Below are positions 15,177 to 21,921 of a stretch of DNA of 30,459 nucleotides, in pieces (positions within the stretch are counted from its first letter, which is position 1; the number at the start of each line of letters is the position of its first letter). Below the pieces are notes generated by a model. It did not search any database. It saw only the letters and a program-made list of their open reading frames with translations, and had not been told where the DNA came from. The DNA comes from Candidatus Saccharimonadia bacterium (lineage in GTDB: Bacteria; Patescibacteriota; Saccharimonadia; Saccharimonadales; Saccharimonadaceae): NCBI GenBank assembly GCA_023257145.1, contig JALRDA010000051.1, forward strand, positions 1-30,459. The letters are read 5' to 3'. The position numbers were made by a program, and so were the translations under genes.

Positions 15177-15226
15177 TATTTCATAGTACCATCAGTAGAA
15201 CTGTAGATCTGTCTATTTCATCGCAG

Positions 15227-15835
15227 TTAGGATGGTGCGTTATCCAAGTATCGCCACAAATGTAAACATGCAACGCTTCTGTAGGGCGACCATTTCATGG
15301 ATACATCAATTAACGCACTCTTTGTCGGCAGCTCGTCCCAATCATGCAATTTCATCATCGCTCGCTGCAAACCTACATCGTCAGGAGCAAACACGTCTTG
15401 CCGTCCTAGTGTAAAGATCAAAAACATCTGTGCTGTCCAGACACCTATTCCTTTCACTAGTATTAGTTCTGAGATAACATCGTCGTCGCTCTGCCGCTCC
15501 AAGTGGTTGTAAACTGTTGGGTTTTCGACAAACCGTCCAGCGAGGTCTTTAACATACGACGCCTTCCGCCCCGATAGCCCTATTTGCTTTATATCTGCCT
15601 CGGACATTAGAGCTACTTTTGATGGCGACAATTCAGTCACTTCGACAAAACGATTGTAGATCGTCCGAGCGGCCGCCACTGAGACTTGCTGGCCAATAAT
15701 CGACTTACAGAGCGCCGCAAAATAATCGTCGGACATTTCGGGCGCGGTTAAAATTTGAGATTCGATAACACCACCAAGGATTGGATCTAGTTGTTTTAAG
15801 GTATTCTCGGCAATAGCTATATCTTCTTGTGTCAT
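15227..15835 (-). CDS. alkA: DNA-3-methyladenine glycosylase II
   Basis: Removes alkylated bases from DNA as the first step of base excision repair. 202 aa, a compact member of the HhH-GPD superfamily lacking the extra N-terminal domain of E. coli AlkA. AALCKSIIGQQVSVAAARTI matches the conserved start of the domain. The helix-hairpin-helix is LILVKGIGVWTAQMFLIFTL, and the catalytic Asp is in FAPDDVGLQRAM. The C-terminal MKWSPYRSVACLHLWRYLD is typical. There are no Cys residues for a 4Fe-4S cluster, so it is not of the Nth or MutY type. TATAGT lies 7 nt before the ATG. Confidence 0.92.
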   Translation of the reverse strand: MTQEDIAIAENTLKQLDPILGGVIESQILTAPEMSDDYFAALCKSIIGQQVSVAAARTIYNRFVEVTELSPSKVALMSEADIKQIGLSGRKASYVKDLAGRFVENPTVYNHLERQSDDDVISELILVKGIGVWTAQMFLIFTLGRQDVFAPDDVGLQRAMMKLHDWDELPTKSALIDVSMKWSPYRSVACLHLWRYLDNAPS

Positions 15836-16026
15836 TGCTACTACTATAGGTGACCGACGTGTTTTATGTAAAATCGAACATCACGTCTCTTACATTGACT
15901 CGCCATGGTCGCAGTGAAAACTCATGACCTCCATACACGATTGCTTACTTTGATTTATATATTTTTCAATGTGATTGCCAAAGATCGGTTTTTTCATTTC
16001 CATGTCGTGTATTTTAATCTACTATT

Positions 16027-16464
16027 TTATAGCTGCGTACTTGCATTTGCGTCAAATTCAACCGTCCACTCAATACCGTATTTATCTCTAAACATTGCAA
16101 AATAGGTATCCCACGGGCTTAAATCAAAGGCTACTTCAACTACTCCACCTGCCGAAAGGCCAGTGAATAGTTTATCAGCTTCTTCTTTAGTTTCTGCGCT
16201 GATCGCAATCTTGGATCTGTTTTCATTTTCATTTACCCTACCCATGCTTTCAGGAATATCATTGGCGAGCAAGCTGTTGTTACCGATCGGCAAAGAAATA
16301 TGCATGATTTTATTCGCTTCGCTTTCCGACACTGGGAATTCAGCACTTTCCAGCTCTTTGAATCGAACAATTTTTTCAAACTCACCGCCGAAAACGGATT
16401 TGTAAAAATTAAAGGCTTCTTCGGCATTTCCGTTAAAGTTAATGTATGGATTAATAGTTGGCAT
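16027..16464 (-). CDS. PhnB-like VOC (glyoxalase superfamily) protein
   Basis: 145-aa vicinal-oxygen-chelate fold protein. It begins PTINPYINFNGNAEEAFNFY followed by KSVFGGEF and has MHISLPIGNNSLLANDIPES and SPWDTYFAMFRDKYGIEWTV, all typical of the PhnB/DUF1338-like 3-demethylubiquinone methyltransferase-annotated group. Despite that label these are not methyltransferases; the substrate is unknown. AAGGAG lies 9 nt before the ATG, a standard SD start that contrasts with the leaderless-type genes around it. It is a stand-alone gene, possibly laterally acquired. Confidence 0.85.
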   Translation of the reverse strand: MPTINPYINFNGNAEEAFNFYKSVFGGEFEKIVRFKELESAEFPVSESEANKIMHISLPIGNNSLLANDIPESMGRVNENENRSKIAISAETKEEADKLFTGLSAGGVVEVAFDLSPWDTYFAMFRDKYGIEWTVEFDANASTQL

Positions 16465-16659
16465 AACGTAATTCTCCTTAGTAAGAATTTGTGGTACTTC
16501 TATTTTAACAAAATTTAAATAATATCCATCTCGAGGTATTTGGTGTATTCACATCCTTGCGCCGGATAGCCGACGCGTTTCTCACCTTAAGTCCTAACGA
16601 CTGTGACAATTTCAAGTTACAGGAAATCGTTAGGTTGTTTAACTTGTCGCGAGGTTTGA

Positions 16660-16833
16660 TTACTTAATTCTTGAAGCTTTAAGATATATAAGAGATAACG
16701 GTACAAATATAAGCATTGCAAGTACCGTAACTATAAGTAGGTTTGGTCCTTCGGAGTCATTAACAAGAAAAAACACAAACCTTGAAACAGCAAAAGAAAT
16801 TATCAGGAGAATAAATACAAAAACTTTTCTCAT
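16660..16833 (-). CDS. 57-aa two-helix membrane protein, unknown function
   Basis: A short open frame with ATG at 16833 and TAA at 16660-16662. It encodes MRKVFVFILLIISFAVSRFV, a polar turn VNDSEGPN, and LLIVTVLAMLIFVPLSLIYL followed by KASRIK. Two transmembrane helices with Lys/Arg at both ends predict both termini in the cytoplasm. TACAAT (16842-16847) lies 8 nt before the ATG, the same start architecture as established genes here. It is AT-rich and alone in a gap otherwise occupied by tRNA remnants. No family recognised. Confidence 0.55.
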   Translation of the reverse strand: MRKVFVFILLIISFAVSRFVFFLVNDSEGPNLLIVTVLAMLIFVPLSLIYLKASRIK

Positions 16834-16989
16834 TTAAGTAGATTGTATCATGTCATAAGGGGGAATACGCGGAATCTGCACACACTTAAGTATCTAGAAG
16901 GCATTACTTAGGTTAGAGTCCTCATTGCATATAGCAATAAACGCCAATTTTACTCGGCTTTTTACAGGGTTTATGTTGTGATGACATCT

Positions 16990-17058
16990 TGGAGCGGGTG
17001 AAGAGACTCAAAGACTCTCCCGACCCTGTCTGGTGCGGAAAAGAACCTTGCTCTCGAC
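16990..17058 (-). repeat. Two degenerate copies of the tRNA-Gly 3' end
   Basis: The 19 bases at 17142-17160 in tRNA-Gly (acceptor 3' arm and T arm) recur exactly at 16994-17012. A TGG complement of CCA lies just outside at 16990-16992. A second, poorer copy at 17031-17058 has TGGTGCGG, then divergent sequence, then ctctcgac as in the tRNA. Both have the tRNA orientation, but neither has a 5' half. They look like leftovers of integration at the tRNA or of decayed tandem tRNAs. Confidence 0.5.
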
Positions 17059-17086
17059 TTTTATTATTTTCGAGGAGGTCGAGAGC
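17050..17086. repeat. Inverted repeat derived from tRNA-Gly sequence
   Basis: gctctcgac at 17050-17058 pairs with gtcgagagc at 17078-17086 around a 19-nt loop. The right arm with its flank (gaggtcgagag) is the exact inverse complement of tRNA-Gly 17161-17171, so tRNA pieces are present in both orientations. Confidence 0.5.
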
Positions 17087-17099
17087 TTAAGTACTCATG

Positions 17100-17140
17100 C
17101 CAATAAAAAATCCCCAGATAAACTGAGAATATTTTATTGG
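17100..17140 (-). terminator. Inverted repeat starting in the tRNA-Gly CCA tail
   Basis: CCAATAAAA (17100-17108) pairs with TTTTATTGG (17132-17140), whose last bases are the complement of the tRNA-Gly CCA. On the minus strand the stem follows the tRNA body directly and has a U-rich 3' arm, so it could end or process the transcript. Confidence 0.45.
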
Positions 17141-17213
17141 TGCGGGTGAAGAGACTCAAACTCTCGACCTCTTCCTTGGCAAGGAAGCGCTCTATCAACT
17201 GAGCTACACCCGC
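17138..17213 (-). tRNA. tRNA-Gly (GCC) with encoded CCA
   Basis: The reverse complement folds as a full cloverleaf. The acceptor stem GCGGGTG pairs with CACCCGC, with discriminator A and encoded CCA. The D arm is AGCTCAGTTGATAGAGC, the anticodon arm CTTCC-TTGCCAA-GGAAG has GCC at its centre, and the T arm ends TTTGAGTCTC. Fragments of its 3' half recur 80-150 bp away. Confidence 0.93.
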
Positions 17214-17389
17214 ATAACTCTAAGAATTATAGAGAAAAAGAACGTCAATTACAAGGGGCTAGACAACATTAACGTATAGTAGCCGTTTATCATGTGCAGC
17301 GTTTTAAAAATAGTCTGTAAGCAATCGTACATCACGCACGATGCAAAATTGCTAATCTTAGCTTGTACTAATTAATCAGGAGAAATTAC

Positions 17390-18076
17390 ATGGAACATAC
17401 GAACTCGAAAGCAGGAATGATTATCGGTATTATCGTAGCCCTAGTTATAGGAATGGGTGGCGGATACGCGATTGGAAAAAGCATGCAGTCGAACGACAAT
17501 ACATCAATGTCGCAGGATACAAAGACGACAATCAACAAAACTGGTGAATTAAATGTTGCACTCGATGGACTACTTCGCGAACATGTCACGACAAGTCTTG
17601 CGGTGACACGTACTATCGTTGATGGTGGATCCACCGAAAAACTTGCAGGTGCCGAAGCAGCACAGACAGCAAACGCAGTAAACATCGCCAAGGCGGTCGG
17701 CAGTATCTACGGTGAAGATGCACAAAAAGCGATCACTACCCCATTTGTCGAGCACATCACTAATTCCAACAACTACGCAAAAGCAGTTGCCGCAAACGAT
17801 GCTAGCGCAAAAGAAATGTCACTCACAGCACTACGTACAAATCTACGACAAGTAGCAGACGTGTTTAATAGTGTCATCCCTAGCGTCTCATCAGATGCAT
17901 TATACGAAGCACTCAATGCACATGAAACGCTATTAAACGATTCAGCTGAAGCATACCAAGCTGGTGATTACACCAAGGCATATCAGCTTGAAAGCGAAGC
18001 ACTTACGCAGATTTCTGGTGGCGCAACAGTACTGACGAACGGTATAGTCGCATCAAAGCCAGATATGTATAAATAA
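17390..18076 (+). CDS. N-terminally anchored, helical exported protein
   Basis: 228 aa. One transmembrane helix (about residues 8-28, Gly-rich: IIGIIVALVIGMGGGYAIGK) is followed by a short linker and an all-helical extracytoplasmic domain without Cys. The domain carries REHVTTSLAVTRTIVDGGST, NAVNIAKAVGSIYGEDAQKA, PFVEHITNSNNYAKAV, LNAHETLLNDSAEAYQAGDY and YQLESEALTQISGGA. The spacing of the EH, YGEDA, EHI, H and AGDYxxAY elements recalls exported Bacillus proteins often misannotated as copper amine oxidase-like. This is recalled similarity only. The repeated His/Glu could bind metal. AGGAGA lies 8 nt before the ATG. A GC-rich terminator follows. Confidence 0.7.
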   Translation: MEHTNSKAGMIIGIIVALVIGMGGGYAIGKSMQSNDNTSMSQDTKTTINKTGELNVALDGLLREHVTTSLAVTRTIVDGGSTEKLAGAEAAQTANAVNIAKAVGSIYGEDAQKAITTPFVEHITNSNNYAKAVAANDASAKEMSLTALRTNLRQVADVFNSVIPSVSSDALYEALNAHETLLNDSAEAYQAGDYTKAYQLESEALTQISGGATVLTNGIVASKPDMYK

Positions 18077-18096
18077 CCGCTCACATATCGATCACT

Positions 18097-18124
18097 GCGC
18101 CGCTCGCCTAAAAACGAGCGGCGC
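18097..18124 (+). terminator. GC-rich terminator hairpin
   Basis: Perfect 10-bp stem (18097-18106 with 18115-18124, gcgccgctcg/cgagcggcgc) and an 8-nt loop, 20 bp after the exported-protein gene. The trailing T-run is weak (ttaatag). Confidence 0.7.
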
Positions 18125-18168
18125 TTAATAGCAACGTATCTATCCACCATTCTATTCGCATAATATTA

Positions 18169-18210
18169 CCAAAGAAATACCCCCATCAGACGATGAGGGT
18201 ATTTCTTTGG
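18169..18210 (-). terminator. Terminator-like hairpin fused to the tRNA-Phe CCA tail
   Basis: Perfect 14-bp stem (18169-18182 with 18197-18210). On the minus strand its 5' arm starts with the CCA of tRNA-Phe and its 3' arm ends in a U-rich tract. An inner catc/gatg pairing extends it. Confidence 0.65.
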
Positions 18211-18283
18211 TGGCTCCTCCCAGACTCGAACTGGGGACACGCGGCTCTTCAGGCCGCTGCTCTACCAACTGAGCTAAAGAGCC
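18208..18283 (-). tRNA. tRNA-Phe (GAA) with encoded CCA
   Basis: The reverse complement has acceptor GGCTCTT pairing with AGGAGCC, discriminator A plus CCA, D arm AGCTCAGTTGGTAGAGC, anticodon arm GCGGC-CTGAAGA-GCCGC with GAA, and T arm CCCAG-TTCGAGT-CTGGG. The terminator stem begins inside the CCA. Confidence 0.95.
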
Positions 18284-18335
18284 AAATCAGCATTACACTC
18301 CTACTATAGTACAGAGGTGCGCGCTGATTTGCAAG

Positions 18336-19124
18336 CTACTTCTTTACGACAGTAGCGACGGCGTCTTTTGCGTTTGTTACTGCGTTTGATCCACGCAGCG
18401 CGTCGATTAGTTCAACTGGGAACAAGAACATTGTTTTCTGGCTAGGTTCTGCGCTAATTCGCTCTAGTGTACTGAGTGTACGCAGATTAAGTGCGCCAGG
18501 AACCTTGGCAAACACAGATGCGGCGTCCGCAAGATTCTGTGCAGCTACTTTTTCGCCGTCCGCGTTAATAATTGTCGCACGACGATCACGCTCGGCTTCG
18601 GCCTGTTTTGCCATCGCACGCTTCATGTCTTGTGGCAATTCAATATTCTGCATTTTGACATTTTCAATATCGATACCCCATTTGGCAGTTTCGGCATCAA
18701 CAATCTCTTTGATTTTTTGACTAATTTCTTCACGTTTCGACAGCAGATCGTCCAGTTCAAAATTACCCGTTACGTCGCGCAGAGCTGCTTGTGCGAACTG
18801 ACTTGTCGCGTAGACATAGTTGGTTGTTTCAAGAACGGCTTTTGGCGCATCGACAACGCGGAAATACACAATCGCATCAATGCCGGCAGTGACGTTATCT
18901 TTTGTAATGACCTCTTGTTTGGTCACATCAATAGGCGTTGAACGGACGTCAACACGGATAAGTCGCTGGATAATTGGCACAACAATTCGGAAACCAGGCT
19001 GGCGAAGTCCTGAATATTTACCAAATGTTAGAACAACGCCGCGTTCATACTGATTAATAATTTTAATGCCACTGAGAATAAATAGGCCGATAATAATTAA
19101 GATAAATACTACAAATCCGTCCAT
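18336..19124 (-). CDS. Slipin / stomatin-like SPFH-domain membrane protein
   Basis: 262 aa. The N-terminal hairpin-like membrane segment (about 4-22) is followed by an SPFH domain: NQYERGVVLTFGKYSGLRQP with GFRIVVPIIQRLIRVD following, then VITKDNVTAGIDAIVYFRVV and ALRDVTGNFELDDLLSKREE. A coiled-coil region (MKRAMAKQAEAERDRRATII, GEKVAAQNLADAA) ends in a short hydrophobic tail. Such proteins oligomerise at the membrane and scaffold microdomains. Slipins are often paired with an NfeD protease partner, but none is present here. TACAAT and GGGAGG (4 nt before the ATG) support the start. The gene lies 16 bp downstream of ddl on the same strand. Confidence 0.92.
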   Translation of the reverse strand: MDGFVVFILIIIGLFILSGIKIINQYERGVVLTFGKYSGLRQPGFRIVVPIIQRLIRVDVRSTPIDVTKQEVITKDNVTAGIDAIVYFRVVDAPKAVLETTNYVYATSQFAQAALRDVTGNFELDDLLSKREEISQKIKEIVDAETAKWGIDIENVKMQNIELPQDMKRAMAKQAEAERDRRATIINADGEKVAAQNLADAASVFAKVPGALNLRTLSTLERISAEPSQKTMFLFPVELIDALRGSNAVTNAKDAVATVVKK

Positions 19125-19140
19125 GAAACCTCCCTTAGTT

Positions 19141-20172
19141 TTATTCTATTGTATCACTTATCGCTAACTGGATAAGGGTATCTATCAGCTGACTATACGA
19201 AATTCCTTCAGCTCGCCATAATTTTGGATACATACTGATATTTGTAAATCCAGGCAGCGTATTCACTTCGTTGAGATATAAGGTATCGTCATCTGCTAAA
19301 AAGAAATCGATTCGCGCTAACCCTTTACAACCCAATATCGCATAGATCTTTGCTGCTTCATGCTTAATTTTTTGCTTCGTAGATTCATCCAGGTCTGCGG
19401 AAATGATCGCCTGAGACGTACTGTCGGACGCATATTTATCGTCATAGCTATAAAATGCATCACCAGGCTTAATTTCGCCTACGCCGCTTGTCTTGTGATG
19501 TGGCGGATTACCCAGCACTGCCACTTCTAACTCTCGCCCAGCAATGCCACGCTCGATCAGAATCGTATCATCATGCGCATGCGCCAACGATACAGCTTCG
19601 ACCAGCTCTTGTTCGCTGTGTACCTTGCTAACCCCTACAGAACTACCGGATCGCGAAGGCTTTACAAACATCGGGACACCTAACTGCACGCTGAGTCGGC
19701 TAAAGTCAGGCTGCGCTTCATATGAGCGGTGCACGACATATGGTGCAGTTCGAATATCGTTTGCATCTAAAATCTGCTTGGTAGCTACCTTGTCCATACT
19801 AATACTGCTACTGAACATATCGCAGCCAACAATTGGAATATGCAGTAGCTGCGCAAGCCCCTGTACACTTCCATCTTCACCGTTTTTTCCATGCAAGATC
19901 GGCAGAATGACATCTGGCTTTAATGTCTGCCCGTGCGGCAGCGTTACAAATACACCCGAGCCAAGTACGGGGATAATCTGTAGGGTGCTCTGCAGACTTT
20001 CGTCATCGAGAGATTCTAACAGCCACCAATTCCCCGATCGATCAATGTAGCCCAAGTTTACTTCGTATTTTGAATCATCGATCGCCGCGTAGACATTGCG
20101 CGCCGAAGAAAGAGAGATATCGTGCTCGGACGATTCACCACCGAAAAGCAACAATACAGTCGTGCGGTTCAT
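19141..20172 (-). CDS. ddl: D-alanine--D-alanine ligase
   Basis: ATP-grasp enzyme joining two D-Ala for peptidoglycan; supplies the substrate of MurF at 2737-4029. 343 aa, full length. It opens VLLLFGGESSEHDISLSSAR, with the conserved Glu and the EHDIS/SA signature. HGKNGEDGSVQGLAQLLHIP follows, then SRSGSSVGVSKV with the active-site Ser, and YSYDDKYASDST in the omega-loop position where a Tyr-Lys pair is typical of D-Ala-D-Ala forming enzymes. LARIDFFLADDDTLYLNEVN with TLPGFTNISMYPKLW completes the metal site. TATACT lies 6 nt before the ATG. Confidence 0.96.
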   Translation of the reverse strand: MNRTTVLLLFGGESSEHDISLSSARNVYAAIDDSKYEVNLGYIDRSGNWWLLESLDDESLQSTLQIIPVLGSGVFVTLPHGQTLKPDVILPILHGKNGEDGSVQGLAQLLHIPIVGCDMFSSSISMDKVATKQILDANDIRTAPYVVHRSYEAQPDFSRLSVQLGVPMFVKPSRSGSSVGVSKVHSEQELVEAVSLAHAHDDTILIERGIAGRELEVAVLGNPPHHKTSGVGEIKPGDAFYSYDDKYASDSTSQAIISADLDESTKQKIKHEAAKIYAILGCKGLARIDFFLADDDTLYLNEVNTLPGFTNISMYPKLWRAEGISYSQLIDTLIQLAISDTIE

Positions 20173-20189
20173 ACTGTCAGTATAGCGTA

Positions 20190-20648
20190 TTATGGGCAGT
20201 TATAAAAAGGGATGCGCTGCGCTATAATGCCGGTCTTTCCCGTCGTTACCAACCCAAGACCATCCGTATTCGTACAAGGGTTAGCACCTTCGCCCTCGTT
20301 CTCATCTATCGAATATTTATTGCCCCATGGGTCACCCGACTTTAATTTTGCCAGTGACATCTGACTTGCCGCGGCAATACGGTCGATTGTTAATTCATAT
20401 CGAGCTTGGTCCGAGCAGCGCGTACAGTTGGAACCTGTAATACCAAATAGATGGCTGTCGGCATTAATACGAGCAGCATGAATAGCCTTATTTAATAACG
20501 TCAGGTCGTTATTCGCGCTTGTTACCCTAGCCCGTTCCTGCACTCCATTAAACGCAACGATTGTGATTGCTGCTAATATGCCAATCACCACAATGACGAT
20601 GAGTAGTTCGACGATTGTAAAGCCTGATTGTTTTCGGTTGCGCGGCAT
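20190..20648 (-). CDS. Type IV pilin / pseudopilin-like protein (GspG-like head)
   Basis: 152 aa. The leader MPRNRKQSG is followed by FTIVELLIVIVVIGILAAIT, a perfect prepilin signal with Glu5. The head has a Cys pair in GSNCTRCSD, then KSGDPWGNKYSIDENEGEGA, close to the calcium-binding DPWGNxY region of type II secretion pseudopilin GspG, and a C-terminal YNCP. The start has GGAG 8 nt upstream; as an SD-led gene 23 bp after the pilin at 20672, it is the second gene of that pair. About half of its residues match that neighbour, so it arose by tandem duplication. Confidence 0.9.
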   Translation of the reverse strand: MPRNRKQSGFTIVELLIVIVVIGILAAITIVAFNGVQERARVTSANNDLTLLNKAIHAARINADSHLFGITGSNCTRCSDQARYELTIDRIAAASQMSLAKLKSGDPWGNKYSIDENEGEGANPCTNTDGLGLVTTGKTGIIAQRIPFYNCP

Positions 20649-20671
20649 GATATCTCCTGCAGTAATTAGAT

Positions 20672-21154
20672 TTAACAGTTGTAGTATGGGATGGATGGCA
20701 CTATAACGCCGGGATGAGCGGCAATATTCGTCACGTTAAGCACATCCTGCCGACATGGATTTGCCACTTGTTCGCCTTCGTTCTCATCGAGAACATAGCG
20801 ATTACCCCATGGATCGCCCGCTTTGAGTGAAGATAGGTTCGTATTTGCTGCAGCACCAATTCTATCAAGTGCCAAATCGTACATAGCCTGCGTCCCCGCA
20901 CAGTTAGTGCAGCCACTGCCGGTAATACCCATCAATGTCTTGTCAGCATTAAGGCGACCAACTTGAATTGCCTTTACGAGTGTATTCAAATCACTATTAG
21001 CTTTTTGGATGCGCGCTCGCTCTTGCACTCCATTAAAGGCAACGATTGTAATCGCTGCTAGGATGCCGATAACGACGATGACGATAAGTAGTTCGACGAT
21101 CGTAAAGCCTAATTTTGTGCTATACGCCTGCTTTTTATTTTTTCGTTCGCCCAT
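20672..21154 (-). CDS. Type IV pilin / pseudopilin-like protein (GspG-like head), paralogue
   Basis: 160 aa. The leader of 16 residues ends KLG, then FTIVELLIVIVVIGILAAIT. The head has GSGCTNCAGTQAMYDLALDR, KAGDPWGNRYVLDENEGEQV and a terminal PYYNC, the same plan as the next gene. DPWGN plus the acidic DENEGE suggests a GspG-like calcium site. The promoter is probably TTGCGG-16-GATACG with the ATG 9 nt after the -10. It likely forms a transcription unit with the pilin at 20190-20648. The filament could be a pilus for attachment, twitching or DNA uptake. Confidence 0.9.
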   Translation of the reverse strand: MGERKNKKQAYSTKLGFTIVELLIVIVVIGILAAITIVAFNGVQERARIQKANSDLNTLVKAIQVGRLNADKTLMGITGSGCTNCAGTQAMYDLALDRIGAAANTNLSSLKAGDPWGNRYVLDENEGEQVANPCRQDVLNVTNIAAHPGVIVPSIPYYNC

Positions 21155-21204
21155 TGCAACTAGCGTATCATGACCCGTATAGTAACCGCAACCGGTATCA
21201 ATCT

Positions 21205-21837
21205 TTAGCTATCCTTGATCAGCATCACCCAACATTCAGTCACTCCATACGCAGAAACTGAGCTTTTTGCATTAGCTGGCGGCGTCAATGTATACAAACT
21301 ACCGCTAGGATAGACCAATGGCTTCACCATACATGTCTGATTCAATCCCTCAAGCACATACTCCATCACAATCGACTGCGTCCCGTCGACTGCCACTGAA
21401 TAGACATACGGACCATAAGTCACGTCACCGTCCGTCGAGGTAACCGGTGAGTACTTGGCCATCGAAGGTAGTGCGGTACCCGACAGGAGCGTGTTAAAGG
21501 TTGGTGTGTCGGATATATATGAAGCACCGTCAAAAACCGCGCAATCCGCCCTACCGTCACCGGTTCGATCGCTGTAGCCCGTTCCTAAACATGCCTTGTC
21601 CCAGCCATCCGCATGATCCATAGCTGCAACAATATCGTTGAATTTATTCTCGGTTGCGGCAATTTTGACTATATCCACAAATTGCTGAGCATAATCGATC
21701 CTCGATGCGTTTCTTGCCTGTCGCTGAAATCCAGAATAACCGATGATCGTTATTGTCGCCAAAATACCAATTACGGCAATAACGACAAGTAGTTCGACGA
21801 CCGTAAAACCATCTTTTCTTTTCGTAAACGTAAGCAT
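21205..21837 (-). CDS. Type IV pilin-like protein with Cys-bracketed calcium-loop motif
   Basis: 210 aa. The leader MLTFTKRKDG is followed by FTVVELLVVIAVIGILATIT, a prepilin signal with Glu5. The head contains ACLGTGYSDRTGDGRADCAV, the same CLGTGYxDxxxDGxxDC element as in the pilin at 13809-14477, with DRTGDGRAD resembling a DxNxDGxxD calcium loop. Two later Cys (TCMVKP, TECWVM) could form a C-terminal disulfide. TATACT lies 10 nt before the ATG. It is divergent from rarA and upstream of the two GspG-like pilins on the same strand. Confidence 0.9.
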   Translation of the reverse strand: MLTFTKRKDGFTVVELLVVIAVIGILATITIIGYSGFQRQARNASRIDYAQQFVDIVKIAATENKFNDIVAAMDHADGWDKACLGTGYSDRTGDGRADCAVFDGASYISDTPTFNTLLSGTALPSMAKYSPVTSTDGDVTYGPYVYSVAVDGTQSIVMEYVLEGLNQTCMVKPLVYPSGSLYTLTPPANAKSSVSAYGVTECWVMLIKDS

Positions 21838-21921
21838 GTTGAATATTAGTATAGCATCATGTAATGTGTTTTTTTAAACAACAAAATAACCCCTATAGAC
21901 ACTTCAAGGTATAATAGAACT

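Noticed and set aside
15836..16026. Gene between alkA and the VOC gene
   Set aside because: The plus-strand frame there has no promoter, SD or protein-like composition and runs antisense into the VOC gene; nothing else is evident in the gap.
19544..20050. 168-aa plus-strand ORF opposite ddl
   Set aside because: Shadow of the ddl coding strand; Ser/Cys-rich composition typical of antisense frames.
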